Shown here in pieces: positions 5,319 to 8,109 of a stretch of 8,109 nucleotides of DNA. The position numbers were made by a program, and so were the translations under genes. The stretch is taken from assembly GCF_915070105.1 (NCBI RefSeq), contig NZ_CAJZFJ010000082.1:1-8109 (forward strand). The letters run 5' to 3'. Under the pieces are notes generated by a model. The model was not told the DNA's origin, did not search any database, and worked only from the letters and a program-made list of their open reading frames with translations. This stretch comes from an uncultured Porphyromonas sp. Lineage in GTDB: Bacteria; Bacteroidota; Bacteroidia; Bacteroidales; Porphyromonadaceae. How positions within the stretch are numbered: position 1 is the stretch's first letter; every line of letters begins with the position of its first letter.

Positions 5319-5993
5319 ATGGTCTTGCGTAAGCTTATCTGGATACTCTGTGGGGTCATGCTCCTCTGTGGCGTGAGCTCGTGCTACATCCCTCGGGACC
5401 AAAAGGAGATCAAGCCCTATCTCTCCCTAGAGCAGTTCTTGAGTCAGATGGAGACGAATCTGGCTGTTCACCGAGATGAATATCTAGCGGTGCAGTGGAT
5501 CTCTGCTGATAGCTTCCTTCGGGTCGTAGTTGTGCCACAGATAGGATTAAGACGGAGTGTACGACGACTGCCTTACTCAGTCTTAGATACGCTGTCTCTT
5601 GGCTCTGTCTGGAGCCTTCTAGATCCTAACTTTGTGATTGGGGGTAAGGCTTACCTACTGGATGTAGATTCTACATGGTACCAGTGTTTTCTTGGAGGGG
5701 GGATAGAAGAACTCCCGCACTCCATAATGCCAGATGATCCTATGATACCTCTTCTCACCTCGTCGGCATCTCTTACTGTACTTTACTTGGGGCATCCAGA
5801 TCTTGGCCTTCTCGTACATTACGACCGAGAGACCAAAGAGCTCCGTGTGTATCGTACTTGCGACCCTTATGGAGAGGTTCCTATCGACTCCCTGCTAGAG
5901 GAATATTACTTCAAGAGTCTGCGCCAAGGATCATATTCTAGGGGCGTAGATATACGTAACCAAAAAATGGGCCCTCCAGTCTATATAGAGTAA
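5319..5993 (+). CDS. Lipoprotein of unknown function (second of a tandem pair)
   Basis: I choose ATG 5319 (224 residues) over the in-frame GTG at 5283. From 5319 the product begins with a compact lipoprotein signal (MVLRK, hydrophobic core 6-17, lipobox V19-S-S-C22), whereas the GTG would add a charged 12-residue extension before it. It is predicted to be an envelope lipoprotein anchored at C22. Landmarks are RVVVVP (68-73), WSLLD (98-102), TWYQC (119-123), ELRVYRT (174-180) and an acidic/aromatic LLEEYYF (192-198). These match the order and spacing of the preceding gene (RVIFVP, FFALLD, HWYTC, LEVYRS), which points to an ancient tandem duplication despite low overall identity. No known family was recognised. 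A small hairpin with a pyrimidine tail follows the stop. Confidence 0.85.
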   Translation: MVLRKLIWILCGVMLLCGVSSCYIPRDQKEIKPYLSLEQFLSQMETNLAVHRDEYLAVQWISADSFLRVVVVPQIGLRRSVRRLPYSVLDTLSLGSVWSLLDPNFVIGGKAYLLDVDSTWYQCFLGGGIEELPHSIMPDDPMIPLLTSSASLTVLYLGHPDLGLLVHYDRETKELRVYRTCDPYGEVPIDSLLEEYYFKSLRQGSYSRGVDIRNQKMGPPVYIE

Positions 5994-6002
5994 GCAGTGG
6001 TG

Positions 6003-6025
6003 TAGGGAAGCCTCCCTATCTCTCT
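6003..6025 (+). terminator. Weak terminator-like hairpin after the second lipoprotein gene
   Basis: TAGGGA-AGCC-TCCCTA (6003-6018) is a 6-bp stem with a tetraloop, followed by TCTCTCT (6019-6025). It begins 10 bases after the stop codon. The short stem and interrupted T-tract suggest at most partial termination. No separate promoter is clear before the next gene at 6166; TATGTTTA near 6086 is one mismatch from the -7 consensus but has no -33 partner. Confidence 0.3.
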
Positions 6026-6165
6026 ACCCCTCACGATGAGGACTAGACACCCAATGAAGCCTCTAGAGGGGATAAGACGAGGCCTATGTTTATTCAGGCT
6101 ACACTCCCTAGTAGACACAGTACGGGTAAATCATGTGTACCAACACTTCATCATTAAGTCGCGCT

Positions 6166-7137
6166 ATGAGACTAAGATTATTACTGATTGCCTTGCTCTT
6201 CTGTGGGAGTATGCAGGCTCAGCGTGTCGCCGTTAAGCTCTCACTAGAGTGGAGGGATAGAGCAAAGGCTTGGCCTGACCGAGGGTGGTGGCAACGTACC
6301 CTATTGCATGATCTATCCCCAAAATTAGATACCCTGAGTAGGATCCCCTTCCTGAGGATCGAGTACCACAACAAGGGGAACAAGAACTGCTACGTCCCAA
6401 CCATTGCGACCTCTTATGGTGGCTTTGCTCCAGTAGGAGGTTTTAATGGGACAATCTGCTCAGAGAGTGACTATGGGCTAAGTAAGGCGCATGATCCTCT
6501 GCTGGAAGCACAGTTCCTGCTGGATACTACCCGCTATCTCCGCTATCTTGTGGAGGGTGAAGTCTACAATGATGCCCCGAGGTACTATACCCTGGTTCCA
6601 TTCTTCTTCTCCAGTAGGTGGGATCCCGAATATGGCAAGATGCATATGCCTTCGATCGAGTGGACGATCGATGAACGCGAAGAGCTAATCCCCCCACGAG
6701 AGGTCTATGAGGGGGAGGGGGTTGGCTCAGCTATGGGCTATGCACCGCTCCAATGGTATCTCTATGTATCCAGCATCAGTGACTCCCTTGTAGCTGACTA
6801 TTCCAATCGGCTACGTGCGGAGGAGATGATAGCTCGTTACCTACGATTAATCATCTACCAGTATGACTTCCCAGATCATGCCGTCCTACTACCAGCACAT
6901 GGGGTGAGGGTCGAGTATCTAAATCTCCTGGCATTCTCTCTAGCCGGTATTTCCTTTCGGGTATTCATCCCCTCGGACATCTTCCACAAGGATCTATTTC
7001 ATGGGCGAGGAGTGATCACCGACTCTGTTGGTAAGAGATATGTCCCCTATACCGAGATGATCAAGTCTGCGACCCTCCAGATTGACTTCAGCGAGGCCTC
7101 TATGGGCAAGAAGTCACTGTACAATAGCCGAAGGTGA
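6166..7137 (+). CDS. Sec-exported protein of unknown function
   Basis: I choose ATG 6166 (323 residues) rather than the in-frame ATG at 6133. From 6166 the protein starts with a standard Sec signal peptide (MRLR, hydrophobic 5-14, cleavage likely at S-M-Q-A|Q19), while the upstream start would add 11 polar residues. There is no lipobox, so the mature protein should be periplasmic or exported further. No type IX secretion C-terminal domain is evident, as the protein ends in a basic KKSLYNSRR. An early segment, LRIEYHNKGNKNCYVP (63-78), resembles the beta-strand and loop of an immunoglobulin-like sandwich domain. The rest is rich in tyrosine, phenylalanine and tryptophan (for example TLVPFFFSSRWDP). 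The only mature cysteines I see are C75 and C98, a possible disulfide. No family was recognised. It sits in a plus-strand run of envelope genes. Confidence 0.85.
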   Translation: MRLRLLLIALLFCGSMQAQRVAVKLSLEWRDRAKAWPDRGWWQRTLLHDLSPKLDTLSRIPFLRIEYHNKGNKNCYVPTIATSYGGFAPVGGFNGTICSESDYGLSKAHDPLLEAQFLLDTTRYLRYLVEGEVYNDAPRYYTLVPFFFSSRWDPEYGKMHMPSIEWTIDEREELIPPREVYEGEGVGSAMGYAPLQWYLYVSSISDSLVADYSNRLRAEEMIARYLRLIIYQYDFPDHAVLLPAHGVRVEYLNLLAFSLAGISFRVFIPSDIFHKDLFHGRGVITDSVGKRYVPYTEMIKSATLQIDFSEASMGKKSLYNSRR

Positions 7138-7238
7138 GAGCAGGAGAAGTGTGTAAAGAGTGACGATATAGGAGACCTGTGGCATCCCTGCTAAATCGCT
7201 TGTATGAACGATAGATACAATGTCATGATGTCCGTCAC
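7138..7238. other. Spacer upstream of the membrane-protein remnant
   Basis: No gene, hairpin of note or promoter was found in these 101 bases. Short protein-like pieces continue from the remnant to the right but are broken by stop codons in every plus-strand frame. Confidence 0.4.
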
Positions 7239-7427
7239 GTAGACGTATTTGCTATTGGAGATCTTGTGTGATTCTCGGAGGATGTAGAACAAGCTATATC
7301 AATCCGGGGGCAAGGAGTTTTCATAGTCATAAAGATCGAAGCCCTAGCACAGGCGCACAAATCTCTCTCTTGGGGGGATGTCGCTATCCCTCTACTATTG
7401 TTCCTCCCTTTAATTTCCCTCATTTAG
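7239..7427 (+). pseudogene. Remnant of a membrane-protein gene, possibly an ECF-transporter T component C-terminus
   Basis: One plus-strand frame reads VDVFAIGDLV, a TGA stop (7269-7271), then FSEDVEQAISIRGQG, and after more residues WGDVAIPLLLFLPLISLI to a TAG (7425-7427). There is no start codon for the second part. The order of an ED-x-x-A-x-x-x-RG motif, a gap, then W-x-D and a hydrophobic helix recalls the C-terminal end of EcfT/CbiQ transmembrane components, where an A-x-x-x-RG coupling motif precedes a last helix. That resemblance is from memory and weak. The translation is clearly more protein-like than chance, so a decayed gene fragment is my best reading. It ends 14 bases before the next lipoprotein gene and overlaps that gene's candidate promoter. 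Confidence 0.4.
7370..7400 (+). promoter_or_regulatory. Candidate promoter for the small lipoprotein gene
   Basis: TTG at 7370-7372 and TACTATTG at 7393-7400, 20 bases apart, fit the Bacteroidota -33/-7 arrangement with one mismatch in the -7 box (A for T). It would give a leader of about 35 bases before ATG 7442. It lies inside the pseudogene remnant. Confidence 0.35.
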
Positions 7428-7441
7428 ACAAGCAATAGATC

Positions 7442-7879
7442 ATGAATAAGAGAATAACGTTACTCGCAGTTGCCCTTCTGCTACTGACAGGGTGTGACTT
7501 CATACCGAAGATTGTGGCACGTAGAGTAGTATACACGGTTCAAGAGATCAATGCAACTCCTGATACGATGTATTACAGCTCCTATTTCCGTCGAATGGGT
7601 GATCCCTTCATCGTTGCGCCGAGTATTTTTGTCCCAATTCTCCCCGGAGATTCAAGTCAACAATCTGTTCTTGATCGTAGTGAACTGTATAGCCATCCAG
7701 AGCGCTATCGATATTATATCTGGTTTGCCTCTCGGGAGACCTACTGGAAGAATGAAAGTTTGTGGCCAGCCAACTATGGTAAGCCTTCCCTATATGATAC
7801 GGTGCTGTCGTACACGATGGAGGAGCTCAAGGCGATGAACTACCGAGTGGTCTACCGAGGTAAGCAGGTCACTCCCTAA
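7442..7879 (+). CDS. Small lipoprotein of unknown function
   Basis: This 145-residue protein begins with a textbook lipoprotein signal: MNKR, hydrophobic 5-15, lipobox L15-T-G-C18. Lipidation on C18 would anchor a mature protein of about 128 residues in the envelope. The mature part is tyrosine-rich (MYYSSYFRRM at 43-52, ERYRYYIWF at 87-95, NYRVVYRG at 133-140) with a proline-rich middle (IVAPSIFVPILPGD, 57-70). No further cysteine, membrane segment or repeat is seen. I do not recognise the family and see no clear similarity to the two lipoproteins at 4557-5993. It has its own candidate promoter. An imperfect hairpin and the start of another gene follow. Confidence 0.85.
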   Translation: MNKRITLLAVALLLLTGCDFIPKIVARRVVYTVQEINATPDTMYYSSYFRRMGDPFIVAPSIFVPILPGDSSQQSVLDRSELYSHPERYRYYIWFASRETYWKNESLWPANYGKPSLYDTVLSYTMEELKAMNYRVVYRGKQVTP

Positions 7880-7880
7880 G

Positions 7881-7913
7881 GTGAGCAAAGCTTGACCTTA
7901 GTCTTTGTCTCAC
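7881..7913 (+). terminator. Imperfect hairpin after the small lipoprotein gene
   Basis: GTGAGCAAAG (7881-7890) pairs with CTTTG-t-CTCAC (7903-7913), ten pairs with a single-base bulge and a 12-base loop. It lies directly after the stop codon and before the next start at 7930. There is no T-tract, so termination would be partial at best. Confidence 0.35.
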
Positions 7914-7929
7914 AACATGTTCGCTCAGT

Positions 7930-8109
7930 ATGAACACTAAAGTCTCTGTTTGCTGGATAAGCTTGTGGCGAGTAATCATGTTTACATTGGTCTCGCTATT
8001 ATTTGAGTCCTGCTTTCTATTAGGGCATTCTCTCCATCGGATTAGCTCACCGATTGATTCGATCTCTGTAACGACCTCATTCCTTCGTGGAGGACGCACA
8101 GGATGGTTC
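7930..8109 (+). CDS. Start of a further gene, cut by the window edge; possibly exported
   Basis: ATG at 7930-7932 opens a frame that remains open to the last base (60 codons). The N-terminus MNTKVSVCWISLWR is followed by a hydrophobic stretch (residues 15-25) and FESC (25-28), which could be a non-standard lipobox, then a continuing hydrophobic LLGHS. This would fit an envelope lipoprotein or membrane-anchored protein, like its upstream neighbours. ATG 7978 (residue 17) is an alternative start giving a shorter signal. There is no clear promoter: TTAGTCTTTG at 7899-7908 has one extra base relative to TAnnTTTG. An opposite-strand frame (7869-8099) covers the same bases but lacks protein-like character. 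The product cannot be identified from this fragment. Confidence 0.5.
   Translation, partial: MNTKVSVCWISLWRVIMFTLVSLLFESCFLLGHSLHRISSPIDSISVTTSFLRGGRTGWF

Noticed and set aside
6036..6236. 66-codon plus-strand frame before the exported protein
   Set aside because: It runs into the signal-peptide region of the 323-residue gene in another frame and has no supporting features.
7869..8099. 76-codon minus-strand frame at the right edge
   Set aside because: It opposes the plus-strand gene cluster, overlaps the end of the small lipoprotein gene and has no recognisable features; the plus-strand frame from 7930, with a hydrophobic N-terminus, is preferred.

Overview
The window looks like a chromosomal segment of a Bacteroidota bacterium, most likely Porphyromonas or a close relative (inference). 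The reasons are a DUF4954-type beta-helix protein and a dGTPase whose sequences resemble the Porphyromonadaceae/Bacteroidales versions, promoter-like boxes of the Bacteroidota type (TAnnTTTG, best seen as TACCTTTG and TACATTTG), no clear Shine-Dalgarno sequences, and several short Bacteroidota-style lipoproteins.

Left part (1-3095), minus strand: two conserved housekeeping-type genes. A dGTP triphosphohydrolase (1752-3095) has a -7 box at 3123-3130. Downstream of it, in the same direction, is the N-terminal 487 residues of a DUF4954 protein (1-1463), cut by the window edge. They are separated by 288 bases that carry only weak signals.

Middle part (3096-4556): 1.46 kb without a long gene, but not empty. 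Bases 3188-3460 hold a series of inverted repeats, including two long overlapping hairpins that cannot both form. Next comes a compact minus-strand unit below the usual size cut-off: a -7 box (3941-3948), a 47-residue glycine-rich hydrophobic peptide gene (3756-3899), a 53-residue two-helix membrane protein gene (3594-3755) starting on the base after the first gene's stop codon, and a perfect 19-bp hairpin 13 bases downstream (3538-3580). The layout resembles a small-peptide/partner cassette (bacteriocin-immunity or toxin-like). That is inference from architecture; no family was recognised. Bases 3977-4540 carry broken, coding-like minus-strand frames and a 12-bp inverted repeat, which suggests gene decay.

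Right part (4557-8109), plus strand: a run of exported proteins of unknown function. In order these are two lipoproteins that look like ancient tandem duplicates (4557-5237 and 5319-5993), a Sec-exported protein (6166-7137), an apparent remnant of a membrane-protein gene (7239-7427; possibly an ECF-transporter T component, weakly supported), a small lipoprotein (7442-7879), and the start of another gene that runs off the right edge (7930-8109). Together they read as an accessory envelope-protein cluster. Nothing in the sequence fixes their substrate or partners.
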